NCBI GenBank assembly: GCA_002179805.1
Contig: NAVB01001736.1
Coordinates: forward strand, 1-16,940
Length of the DNA: 16,940 nt
Source: Acanthamoeba lenticulata
Taxonomy: Eukaryota; Discosea; Longamoebia; Acanthamoebidae
Direction: 5' to 3'
Position numbers and translations under genes: made by a program. The notes beneath the pieces are model-generated. The model saw only the letters and a list, made by a program, of their open reading frames with translations. It did not search any database and was not told the DNA's origin. Below are positions 7,080 to 16,925 of the stretch, piece by piece; positions within the stretch are counted from its first letter, which is position 1, and each line of letters begins with the position of its first letter.

Positions 7080-10000
7080 TTACTTGGCCTTGCCCGCGGC
7101 GGCGGTGGTGGCACCAGCAGCGGCGGCGGCATCCTCTTCCTTCTTCTTCAAAATCACGAAGCCCTCCATGATGGGCGTCACCGACACGTCTGTACCAGAC
7201 AACAACAAGAACTTGTCAACGACTCGTGCTGAGCTGGGCCGGAAGGAGAGAGAGGCGGCGCGTACAGTCATCAGTGGCGAGCTCTGCCCGCTCGCCGTGG
7301 CCGATGAGGACGGGCGTCGTGTGTGTCTGCGAGCCGGTGATAGTCTTCGGGTGACCGGCCTGGCCCACGACGTCGACGGCCGTGCCCACACGCACGGGCA
7401 CTTGGAGCGGCTTGAGGTTCTCGTCGAAGGTCATCAACATGCGCGGGTGAATCGCGCTCACCAGCGTGTACAGCAGGTAATGCGACTTGCCCAGGATCAC
7501 TGTGTTACAAGAGAGAGAGAGAGAGAGAAAGACTCGTAAGCCACACAAGCCCGCACAACCTAAGACAGAAGGAAGGAAGGAAGGAGGCATATACGGTTCT
7601 TCATGTCGAGGCAGGAGTGGAGGGTGGCGAGCAGGCCGGCAAAGGCGACGCGGTGCATGAGGCCCTCCGAGTGGAAGGGCGAGAGGGCGAGAGTGCCCTT
7701 GCCCATGTGGAGGAGACCCTGCGCAAGTCGGACCACGAAGAGGTGGTTGGGCTCCTTCTGGTAGTAGGCCGACAAGCTCCGCAGCAGCTTGGCCGCGCGC
7801 GAGTTATTGGTGCCCGCCGCGATCAGGCCCAGGCCGATGATGGCGCCCTGCGACACCTCGGCATCGGCGTCGTGCGTGAGCTGCACACATCATAACCACA
7901 AGAGAGGCCATGTGAGCAGTCAAGCCAGAAGGACTAGAGCCAATGCAGAGTTTAAGGAGGCGCGGCAGCGGACCTTGGAGAGGGTGTCCATGACGGTGAC
8001 CGAGGGGTCGCCCACGGAGAGGAGGCCCAGCGCGAGCGGGATGGCTCGGCGGACGACGGGCTCGCCATACTGGAGGAGGTGGTCAAAGGTACGGACGGCC
8101 ATGGATCGGCCCAGGTCCTCGCCCATGGCCACCATCGCGATGCCCAGCACGGCCACAGCCTGGTGGCTGTTGTCCTTCTCCAGGTGCTCACCGCACACGG
8201 ACAGGAAGCTCTGGACCTTGAGTACGTTGGCGCTGCCGGCGTAGGCGCAGGCCTCAACCGTCAGGTAGGCGTATCGGCCGGCCTCGCCCTCGATGGCCTT
8301 GAGCGTGGCCAGAGTCACGTCCGCGTCCTCCTGCTTGGCTGTATAGTGTTGTTATTGTGTTGTTTGGGGTGAGAAAGATCCTCACGGAAAGCGCGGGAGA
8401 GCAAGATGCGTACTGAGGAAGAGCAGGCCGAGGCCGAGGGAGAGGAAGCGGGCGTGGGAGGACTTTTGACGGGTTTCGTCGCTCTCCATCAGGACGCCGA
8501 GCATGTTCTGCGCAATGTCGGCCTGGGCGGTGCCGACAAAGATCATGCCGAGGGCGAGGGCGGCGATGCCAACGACCTCCATCGAGGCTGACGAGTCCTC
8601 GAGGGCGGGAGTGATAAGCTCCATCATGTCCTCCCGGGCCGAGCCGGCATAGGCAATGCCGAGACCGAGGATGGCACCGATGCGCATCAGCGAGTTGGAG
8701 TCGTTAATGTAGTCCGACAGCAGCGCCAGCGCCGGGTCACAGTCGTTTCGGACGCCCGAGTTAACAATGCCTGTAGTGATGGAGTAAGTCAGTAAGCTGT
8801 TTGAGCTTCAGAAGTTCGTTGAGGAGAAGCAACAGTACCGACGGCGAGGAGAGCACCGGCCTTGACGTAGTCCTCCTTGGAGTAGAGGTACTTGTCGATC
8901 TGAGTGAGACCACCATCGACGTCCCACAGCAGGATCATGCCCAGCGAAGCGGCAGCGCTCATCATGCCGTGCTCCCTGTTCTTGTAGATCCACTTGGTCT
9001 CTGCAAACACAAAACGTACGGTGTGAGCCGTTGTCGGTCTGCCTCGAGCAAGGGAACCAGAGAGCATCAAAACAGTACCCTCGTCAGTCATGAGCTTGTC
9101 CTTGCCAAAGGCGGCGTTGACAAAGGCGTTGACGAAAGTGGAGGCGAGGTTGTTCCTGGCCGAGTCCACGTTGGCGCCAAACGTGTTCCTGTTGTCGGTG
9201 GTGTTGGTCTTGTAGATGTCCTCGGGAGTCTTGGGCTCCATCACGTCTACGCAAAACAAAGAACGTCTTCGGTAAGACAATGCGCCGCTCCATTGCATTC
9301 TTCATTTCAAAACAACAAAAAATAGAGAAACCCAGAGAAAGCAAGGCGCGCACCAAGATCGCGAGCGAGGGCGAGGAAGTGTTCGCTCAGGTTCGTGTGG
9401 TAAATGATCTCCGTGAGACTCTCGTCCGACTCGTCGATGGTGTGGAAAAGGTTCTGGCGGGCAAGGATAAACGCCAGCTGCTTCTTGACCGTGCTGTATA
9501 TAACGTGAGACACAGTGACTGAGGTGAGGACTGATGCCGCGCGTTAAGCGACAGGCCACGCAAACAAAAAGATCTAAGAGGGAGACGCACGCATCAGGGC
9601 AAGAGTCGTAGATTGAGCGGATCTCGTTGACGTCGTTGAGGCGGATCGCCATCTGGAGGGCGGCCGGGTGGCGGTTGAGCTTCTTGTAGATCTCAAGGGT
9701 CACACGCAGGACCTGCGTGTCCTCGGGCTCGGGCACGTAGTCGGCGCAGCTCTTGAGGTAGAGGCACACGCGCTCGAGGTTGCCATCGTCGACGTGATCG
9801 ATCACCTTTGGCAGCTTGTCAACCTCCATCAAAAGGTCGATGGCCTCGTGCTCGGCGTTGTGGTGCATGTTGAAGGGGACGATGATGTCGACCAACTCAA
9901 GTACGTCCTCAGCGGGCGTGCCGTCCTCGGTCCGCTTCTGGATTTCGTGGCCCACCTCGCCAGCCAGGTTGCTGCAACACAAAGTGCAGTAGCCTTGTTA

Positions 10001-10766
10001 CTACAGGTACAGTACACAGAAGACAGTCGAGGAGCCAGAGGGGGATGGTTGACGTACCGCACGTATTCGTGGCCCCAGGAGCCAATGTCGCTCGAGTTGC
10101 CCTTGAGCTTGTAGTGCAAGCTCTCCCTCGTGTTCTCAGCGGCCATCGTCATGGCAAGGATGGAGATGACATCAGCCAGCGATTTCTGCAACCAAAATTC
10201 GCACAACCGTGTGAGCCAAAGATCCCCGCCGCCGCCCGCTTTTTGCGCAAGTGTCACGTATTGATCGATCCATCCGCATATACCTTGTTCTCGCCCTCAG
10301 CAAGCTGCTCGTAGACAGTCTTGAGATGATCGTAGTGTGGGCGAAGGAATTTGAGGGGCTTGGGCACAGCCGTCATAGATGAGGTGGCTGTCTTGATCTC
10401 GGTCTTCATAGTCTCCAACGCGAGTCGTGCGATGCCCTCATCAGTATCCTGAATGCGGGTCACGAGAAGATCCAGCTCTTCCTTCTTCTGAATGTCTTCC
10501 TCAGACTGCGTTGTGGAGTGCATCAAACAGAGTGTGTGTGTGTGGTGTGTTGGGTGATTAGCTTCAGACCTGCAGATCGCGCAGTGCATTGCACTGATTG
10601 ATGGGCCACATCGAGCTTAACATCCTCCCCCCACTAAGATGATGTATCGTACCAATTCTTCCTCTTCCTTCTTCTTCTTTGCATTTTTGTTGTCCTTGCC
10701 CTTCACCTGGTCCTTGTCAGCAGGCTGCTGCTGCTCCTGCGTCGTATCCTTCTTCTCTGTATCCAT
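7080..10766 (-). CDS. RPN1: 26S proteasome regulatory particle base subunit RPN1 (PSMD2)
   Basis: Twelve exons on the minus strand: 10766-10653, 10505-10284, 10185-10058, 9971-9591, 9493-9354, 9246-9079, 9000-8839, 8770-8414, 8338-7974, 7880-7595, 7499-7266, 7189-7080. All phases join, giving about 888 residues, close to the roughly 900 of animal PSMD2. RPN1 is the largest scaffold of the proteasome base; it holds ATPase subunits and docks ubiquitin-like shuttle receptors and UBP6/USP14. Diagnostic blocks are [59 protein letters not shown], proteasome/cyclosome repeats such as [16 protein letters not shown], then [10 protein letters not shown] and [13 protein letters not shown]. The N-terminus is Lys/Glu/Gln-rich ([10 protein letters not shown]). 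The usual charged insert in the middle of the animal protein is short here, and the tail is Ala/Lys-rich (AAAGKAK). Cytosol and nucleus are expected. Confidence 0.96.
7508..7530. repeat. GA dinucleotide repeat inside RPN1 intron 10
   Basis: A short (GA)n run on the plus strand reads as (CT)n on the gene's sense strand, upstream of the acceptor at 7500-7502, and so serves as a pyrimidine tract. Confidence 0.8.
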
Positions 10767-11165
10767 CCTCTTCCTATCTTTCTGTGTCGTGCGATGTGCA
10801 GTGCGATCTAAACCAACAGGCTGCGACTGCGTTCTGGGTGTGTGCAGAGTCTCTCGCTGGGCCACCTCACCCACCGCTGGCGCTGCTGGCAAGCAAGTCT
10901 GCCGACAAAAAGTTGTCGACAAGTAGACGGCTGTCAGACAGGTGCGTCACTTTGGTTTCGGATTGCTTTGAGACAAACTGAAACTTTCATTTAGCGTCAC
11001 TGAAACAGGAAAACAAGAAGAGCGAAGCGGGGAGTTGTTCTGGAAACACACCACCATCTCGCCGTTACGGCATACGCAAACGCCAGATCCCTGGTCGATT
11101 GTGGCGCTTCCGCCAAAGGAGGTCTGGGGGTGCAAGCCTGCAGCTGCAAGGATTAATTTCGAGCC
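10767..11165. promoter_or_regulatory. Divergent promoter region between RPN1 and CLU-like gene
   Basis: This is the longest gene-free gap between well-supported genes (399 nt). It holds two close palindromes: TTGTCGACAA (10913-10922), preceded by another CGACAA at 10903-10908, and CTGTC-A-GACAG (10931-10941). No convincing TATA box and no yeast-type proteasome element (GGTGGCAAA) were seen. Some of it is probably 5' UTR; a 5' UTR intron cannot be excluded. Confidence 0.55.
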
Positions 11166-14100
11166 ATGGCGTACTACGCCAACATTGCACTGCGTTCATT
11201 CGATGAGCCGAGTCCAGGGGAAGACTCAGATGACACCTACTTCCCAACTGTGCATGTGGAAGCTGAGATCACCACAGGTAATAATCGCAAGCACTCTCCT
11301 AAAATCTTCTGCTCTCTGCTGAAGATCGAAGGCTGAGGTGTGGTTAACAAACACGAACTCCCATACTACTCGGCAGATCCTGAACCATCACGGAAGGAAA
11401 AGGGCACTGTTGACTATTGCTACACCATCTGCCAAGGGACAGCACCTTCGTGCTCCTCCTCCTCCTCCTCGTCCTCCTCGTCGTCGCACCGAGTCTACTC
11501 GGCCTACGTGGAGCCTCCTCGACCAAAATTGAGTACCACACATGACGTCCATGACGAGGATGATGACGATGAGGATGACGAGGACGACGATGATGAAGAG
11601 TTCAACTACTACGTGCCTCGAGGCCACACAGCGTTTGGGGCTGGTGCAACGCCGCCAAGCGCAGGGCAGCCTGCCTTTGCGCCGTACAGCTCATCCATCA
11701 CCGTGCCAGCCAAGCCTGACGAAGTGTCGTCTGAGATGGAGTGGACCGTGCTCGATCCCGCCTCCATGCAGCCACAGCAGCAGCAGCAGCAAGAGCCGAC
11801 CGAGAGCCACGCCTATAATGATCCTGACGTCTACCGTATCCTCGCGAACGTCGATGGCGAGCTCGTGAAGGCGGCCGTGCGGCAGTATGCCGAGAGCCTC
11901 GACCCCACCGAGGGGGAGGCGCTGCTCACACGCATCCTCAACATCGCCAACGACCTCAAGAAGAACGAGGCCGTCAACCCCGCGGCGGGCACAAAGCCAA
12001 GTCCGCAGCTGTTCTCGTACAGCAGCAAGCCCGCCGCTCCGGCCGCAGCACGGCGCGAGCGCCAGTTCGTGATGCTGACGGGCCAGGGCGGCAAGAGTGT
12101 CAGCGCAAGCCCGCTGGAGAAGACGTCAGCAGTGGACGACGGCAACAACAAGAAGAGGAGTCTGCGTGGGTCGGACGAGTGCCCCGTGGGCGAGATCGGC
12201 CGACGAGACAAGGCCAGCGTTATCTCCCGCCGAGCGTCCGTGGTGGAGAAGAACACGAGGTGGAACGAGGACTACCAGCAGCTCCTGGCCACCAACCTCC
12301 ACCGCACGGAGCTACCCACTATCAAGCAGCTGCTGCGTCTGGCCAACGACTTTGTGTACACGTGTATGACCTATACCAAGGTCATCGTCAACGAGCTCAA
12401 CATGCCCGTCGAGCGCAAAACCATCAAGCCCGCCACGGACGTAGGTGGCCTCGCCGGCGGCGAGAAGTATGTCATCCAAGGCATCCTCTTCAAATTCTGC
12501 CTCGATCCGCTGGTCTCCACCAAGGGCAAACCTGTGTGGCTCTACGGCGGCGACCGACCGTCAGAGGAGAAGGCGGCCAAGGCCGCCGCGCTTGAGCTGC
12601 AGGGCCTCAGCCTGCTCTCAGCCCTCTTCTTGCCTGGCCTTCATCTGCCCCTTATGACGCTGGTGCGCGTTTCCTTCCCCCTCCTCTCATCCTCCTTCGA
12701 GACGACACGCCAACAATTGGGGGGGGGGTGTCTCACGTGAGCGCTCCTCCCCAAAACCGCAACTACAGATCGACTTCAAGGGATTCCGGGTCCTGGCCAC
12801 GTCACTGCTGCCGCTTGGGCCCGACACTATTTGCTACGGCTCTCACGATGCGGGCAAAACTGTACACGCCTCCGATAGCGAGTTCAACAGGTTAGCTCAC
12901 CCGTCCACCAGGATGCAATGAGCTGGAGCATAAGTTGACCCTCTATGTGCTTGTCCTTCTGTAGTATGATGGATCAGGTGGGGCAGATGCTCAACCTCAA
13001 GAAGCACACTGTGGGCAAGAAGCGGGTGCCCATCGTGGGTCCCGGTGACATTGAGGGCCACAAAGGGCTTGACGGCCGCTACTATCTGCTCGACTACGCG
13101 CGTCTCATGCCTAGCCAGGCCCCGGTCCCCTCGTACACGCCTACAGCCCACTCTAGACTTAAAAACTCTCTTCGTTTCGTGCATGCTCATGAATGGGATG
13201 GTGTCTGTGGTGGGTAATGGGTGGTGGTGAGCAGAGAGGACGGGAAGTGGGACGGCCGAGGAGTGTTCTACCAGATGCTGCGGCCTGAGTTTGTGCGGAG
13301 CTATACTACGCCCCTCTCTTCGGACGTCTTCACCGGGTGGTCCATCGTACGCGGCCATTCTTTATTTCCTTTGTGTCAGACCTGCATGCTCCTGTTGCTG
13401 ACCTCTGGGGCCATATACAAGTACGACACGGAGCGGGAGCAGAGCGAACGGGAGGTGATTGCCGCGACGCAGGTGATGATCAACGAGCGCATTCCGGCAT
13501 TGGCGGCCGAGCTGGATGCCTTCGATACAGGCGTTCTTCACGAGATCTACACTCGTGATAGTTCGGATCCTCTCTTCCTTTTTTTTCCCGCGTCATTGCA
13601 GCGAGACCATGACCACTGACTATGTGTTTGTCATTTGTGGATTTTGGGGGGGGGGACTACGCAGTCTCCAAGGAGCTCAACCCAAACAAGATTATTCGGT
13701 TCCTCAACGTGGTTAACCTCGGGAGCCGCATGCACCACGCCGGCATCAACATGCGCCACCTGGGCCGTCTGCGCCAGCACATCAGTAATCCTGAAATGCA
13801 GCACTACATCCTTTGTGATGTGCGTCACTCATCCCTTCCCCTTAAATTCCTCTCCGACTGATTCACGCTCAGTTGGGACTTGACCCCTCTATGGAACTTC
13901 GGCTGACCCCAAAAATCCTTCCTTCCCGATTGTAGGCGGTGAGTCGCGTCCTCAAACACAAGCTCCGTAACAAGATGCGGAGGGCCGTACGTGAGAAGCG
14001 CCAGGGCGAGTATGTGTCTCCCTCCTCCTCCTCCTGCGCTTCCATGGACGTTGGGGACTGACCGACTTTGACAGCCTTGCGTCAGAAGTGTCATGCAAGC

Positions 14101-15543
14101 GCGTGGCGGCTCGCGTGTTCAACAAGATCTTCGGCCAACATCCTCGCGTATAACATCCCTCTCCTTTTCTCACTCACCAATCCCAACAAAATAGAGGGGG
14201 GGGGAATATTCCGTTTTGCTCCTTGTCCCCCTCACGGCCATTTTTTGTTGTGGGGCGTACTACTAGTCAGCTGAGTTCTGGGGCCAATCGGTGATTAAGG
14301 GATTGCGGAAGCGGTTCCCCTTCATCCTCTTCCCCGAGGAGCTTACGGTAATGTTCAAATTCCCTCGGCGTGCGTATTTGCTGCTCTGCTGACCCGCGTA
14401 TGCGTGTGTGTGTGTGTGTGTGCGGCTTGTATACGCGCATGTGTGTGTATGTGTGGGCTGCGGGGGTCCAGCAGAAGGACTATGACCTCAGAAAGGTGAT
14501 CTGCCTGCGGATGGTGGTGGCCATCCTCACGACGCAGAACCTCCTTCACCTGACTCCTGATGCTACCAACGCCATCTTTTCAGTAGGTCCCCTCGATCAC
14601 CTTTTTGAAGAATACAGGTTATGCTGACTTTTTTGGGGGGGGGTCATGTTTGAACCAGGATCTTACAACAGTCAAACTCGTTAGTAATGACATCGACTGC
14701 ATCTGGGCCAACGTCAGATTTAACCCTCTTGTACGTCCATTCTTGTGCTCGTTGTCAATGTTATCCATTTTTGTAGTTGTTCTGAGTGTAGTGGCTGATG
14801 ACATCATGGCTGTGATGGACGACGGCAGATCAACATTTTTGACGCAGAGGTGTGCCGCCGCATCTCTGCCCGTACATGTCTCCCTGCACCTATGACCTGC
14901 CACCCCTTCCTCGTTTTAAATGTGGGGTGCTAACATTGTGACGCATTCTTGTGTTGACCGTCGTGAACACATGGCCAGAGGAAAAGAATCGGGGTCTTGG
15001 CATACGCCTGCTTGAATCAGCAAGGGTCAAGCTTAGACATGCCATCGAGGCGTCGCCATCGTGCTCCTACTCGCACTGGAGTGTTGGTACGCAGCACATC
15101 TTCTACAGGAGTGCAACAACAAGCAACTCATGCGTGTCCGTTGGTACATGTAGCGCGCGTGGAAAAGCAGCTTGTTGTGCACCCCGAATACGATCACGTT
15201 GCAGAACGGCTGTTTGAGAGCATCTACAGACACCTGGAACAGTCGTACAACATGGAGAAGAGCCGCGTATGCTGTTGCAGCCTTTGGCATTGAAGTTCCG
15301 GTGGCTGCTTGTGGGCTCACATGAGGAGTTGGGGGAATGTGTGCACAGGGGCCACTGGAGACATGGGCAGAAACGCTGGAGCTGCATGCTGAGCGGTTGG
15401 ATAAGGCCAATGGCGGAGTGGCGACACCACGGTCGCTTGAGCTGCGGCGGGAAGCTGCAGTCAAACGTGCCTTGGCTTGTGAGACACCAAAGCATAGCTG
15501 TGACTGTGATGGAGAGAATGATGGCATTGCTGTCTGTATGTGA
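11166..15543 (+). CDS. CLU-domain (eIF3-p135/TIF31-type) protein
   Basis: About 16 exons: 11166-11277, 11338-12662, 12769-12890, 12965-13132, 13235-13346, 13422-13554, 13665-13819, 13936-14009, 14075-14147, 14267-14347, 14472-14582, 14659-14730, 14829-14849, 14981-15086, 15154-15266, 15349-15543; phases join, about 990 residues. The first third is low complexity: polySer (about 75-88), an Asp/Glu block (about 105-126) and polyGln (about 183-189). The CLU-like core starts near residue 345 (RWNEDYQQLL) and shows LIDFKGFRVLA, GLDGRYYLLDYARLMP (about 555-570), LRPEFV and GINMRHLG (about 684), all typical of the CLU central domain. CLU proteins bind mRNAs for mitochondrial proteins and help position mitochondria; this member is shorter than CLU1/CLUH, so that role is uncertain. 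The helical tail may hold degenerate TPRs. Exons 10-16 are less certain than 1-9; the acceptors at 13422, 14267 and 14981 were chosen among alternatives. Confidence 0.8.
11539..11601 (+). repeat. GAT/GAC/GAG tract encoding an acidic run
   Basis: A trinucleotide-rich stretch within exon 2 of the CLU-like gene encodes almost only Asp and Glu. It is coding low complexity, next to a polySer tract at about 11448-11487 and before a CAG (Gln) run at about 11773-11792. Confidence 0.85.
14399..14424 (+). repeat. GT dinucleotide microsatellite in a CLU-like gene intron
   Basis: A run of alternating TG/GT lies in intron 10 (14348-14471), the second longest intron of the gene. The intron has a normal gtaatg donor and a ccag acceptor. 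Confidence 0.85.
14829..14849 (+). other. 21-nt microexon of the CLU-like gene
   Basis: It encodes INIFDAE between a cggcag acceptor and a gtgtgc donor, both phase 0. The neighbouring exons are also phase 0, so skipping it would keep the frame. Support comes from splice signals and phase only, so confidence is moderate. Confidence 0.55.
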
Positions 15544-15647
15544 TAAACATCCATGTTGCCAGGTGGTGTGGAGAATCAGTGTGGTGTTTATGCTGTTGTT
15601 GGTGTCCCCTTGCTTTCTTTGTGCACCCACCCTGCACAAAGAAAATA
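15544..15647. other. Convergent gap after the CLU-like gene
   Basis: This 104-nt gap lies between the CLU-like stop (TGA 15541-15543) and the stop of the tentative minus-strand gene (TAA 15648-15650). If the tentative gene is wrong, this is simply the 3' UTR of the CLU-like gene. No AATAAA is seen here. Confidence 0.4.
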
Positions 15648-16503
15648 TTAAGAAAAGCAGGCGCCATCGTCAGAGTGGTTCACCACGCGGACGGCTCCGT
15701 CCACAAACAGCTGCACCTCGACGACATCGGCGTAGCTCGATGACATCCGGTCATGTGCTAGCGCGGCGTGAACATATGCATGCGCGAGGGCTCGGCAGCG
15801 AGGGCATGACTCCTCTTGGTTGAAGATGGAAGAAGAACTGGAGTGGGCCCACTTGTTCCCCCTCAGAGCTGTTGGAAACGGTGGTGGCACTGTGGCTGAT
15901 GTTGATGGACCTTGACCAAGCCAGGTGTTGTGGCAAACTTGATCCCATTGACCTGCATGGCTTGCGCCTGTGTCAGGCCTGGGTCAAGGAGGTCATGTTA
16001 TATGTTTTCATGTTATATGTTGGCGTGTATACAGCAGCAAGAAGGAAAAAAAAGAGAAAGAGAGAGAAAGTAGGTCTCAACAAGGCACAAAAAAAAGACA
16101 AAAGGGGGGGTATGATGAGGGGTGGCTGATCCTCCAAGGGGGGGCCCATCACCAGGCCTTGCCACATGAGTTGTAGAAGATCCAGGGCGAGTTGGTGGCA
16201 ACAATCATAATAACAAGCATCAAGGACTTGATATCATTGGTGAGCTTGGGCAATGAGCAGTAGATGTCTTCAAGCACATTGGCAATGTACTCCTTCTCCG
16301 CAAATATGTGGAACACCTGCTTGTGGAAAGGTTCAATAACCAGCCACAATGATTGGACAACCCCCTCCAGCTTTTTCCCATGTTACTGGGAGTTCCAAGG
16401 AGCCTTTTTGTTAGCACATGTGGGTCATTTGAGGGTGGGGGAAAGACTTGACAATACCAGAAACACCATGTGGAGATCATGGAGCACAAAGTAGTCTATG
16501 ATA
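15648..16503 (-). CDS. Tentative gene of unknown function, 5' end unresolved
   Basis: I do not recognise this protein. Three minus-strand exons can be proposed: 16503-16458, 16316-16153 and 15978-15648, with introns of 141 and 174 nt; phases match at both junctions. The middle exon is the best part: it encodes FHIFAEKEYIANVLEDIYCS followed by LPKLTNDIKSLML and SPWIFYNSCGKAW, hydrophobic and amphipathic helix-like sequence with coding-like codon choice. The first exon encodes IIDYFVLHDLHMVFL. The last exon is an unbroken 110-codon frame ending in VEVQLFVDGAVRVVNHSDD and TAA. If the middle exon is not spliced on, TGA at 16151-16149 would end the protein. No start codon is assigned; the 5' part must lie further right, in or beyond the AT-rich repeats. 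It may be a pseudogene. Confidence 0.35.
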
Positions 16504-16625
16504 CTGCCTCCCCCCCCAGGGGAAATACTCAAATTCCATTTCTATCTTGAGCAAGTTGGTGCCATAAAAGGCACACAGTATCTCAAAAAACATGACTTAG
16601 ACACCACCAAGTTGCAAAAAAGGTA

Positions 16626-16727
16626 ATCATTGGTTTTCAAAAAAGCTATATGCTGGTGATCATTTTGATATATGACATGGTTGTATTGATCAAGAAATAA
16701 AACTGATACATTGTATTTATTATTATT
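16626..16727 (+). repeat. Direct repeat, copy A
   Basis: About 100 nt, matching 16821-16925 at very roughly 85-90% by eye with a 4-nt indel. Shared words include GCTATATG, GGTGATCA, TTTTGATATATGACATG, AAGAAATAAAACTGA and ACATTGTATTTA. Both copies carry AATAAA on the plus strand. Confidence 0.88.
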
Positions 16728-16820
16728 GTTATCATCTATAGAGTAGATAATATAGAAACATCAGCCATGATGATGATGATGATAACTTTTCAGTTGCGAC
16801 CAATGAAAGCCAGAGAGCTC

Positions 16821-16925
16821 ATCATCTGTTTTCAGAAAGGCTATATGTAGGTGATCATCATTTTTGATATATGACATGTCTTTATTGATAAAGAAATAAA
16901 ACTGACACATTGTATTTAATAATAT
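16821..16925 (+). repeat. Direct repeat, copy B
   Basis: Second copy of the unit at 16626-16727, offset about 195 nt. It runs into a TA dinucleotide stretch at the window edge, so a longer array may continue to the right. Confidence 0.88.

Noticed and set aside
13347..13379. 33-nt intron alternative in the CLU-like gene (acceptor gtgtcag at 13377-13379)
   Set aside because: Far shorter than any other intron here and it would insert a hydrophobic stretch (TCMLLLLTSGAIYK) into the CLU region; the 75-nt intron to 13421 fits better.
13605..13630. Possible microexon ETMTTDY between CLU-like exons 6 and 7
   Set aside because: No donor/acceptor combination keeps the frame; a single 110-nt intron joins EIYT to LSKELNPNK in phase.
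15863..15960. Alternative minus-strand frame AMQVNGIKFATTPGLVKVHQ ending in TGA
   Set aside because: It looks coding-like, but no acceptor joins it in phase to the upstream exon, whereas the neighbouring frame joins and stays open for 110 codons.
15872..16129. Plus-strand frame METVVALWLMLMDLDQ...
   Set aside because: It runs into a Lys/Arg low-complexity stretch from an A/G-rich tract, has no homology I recognise, and overlaps the proposed minus-strand exon.
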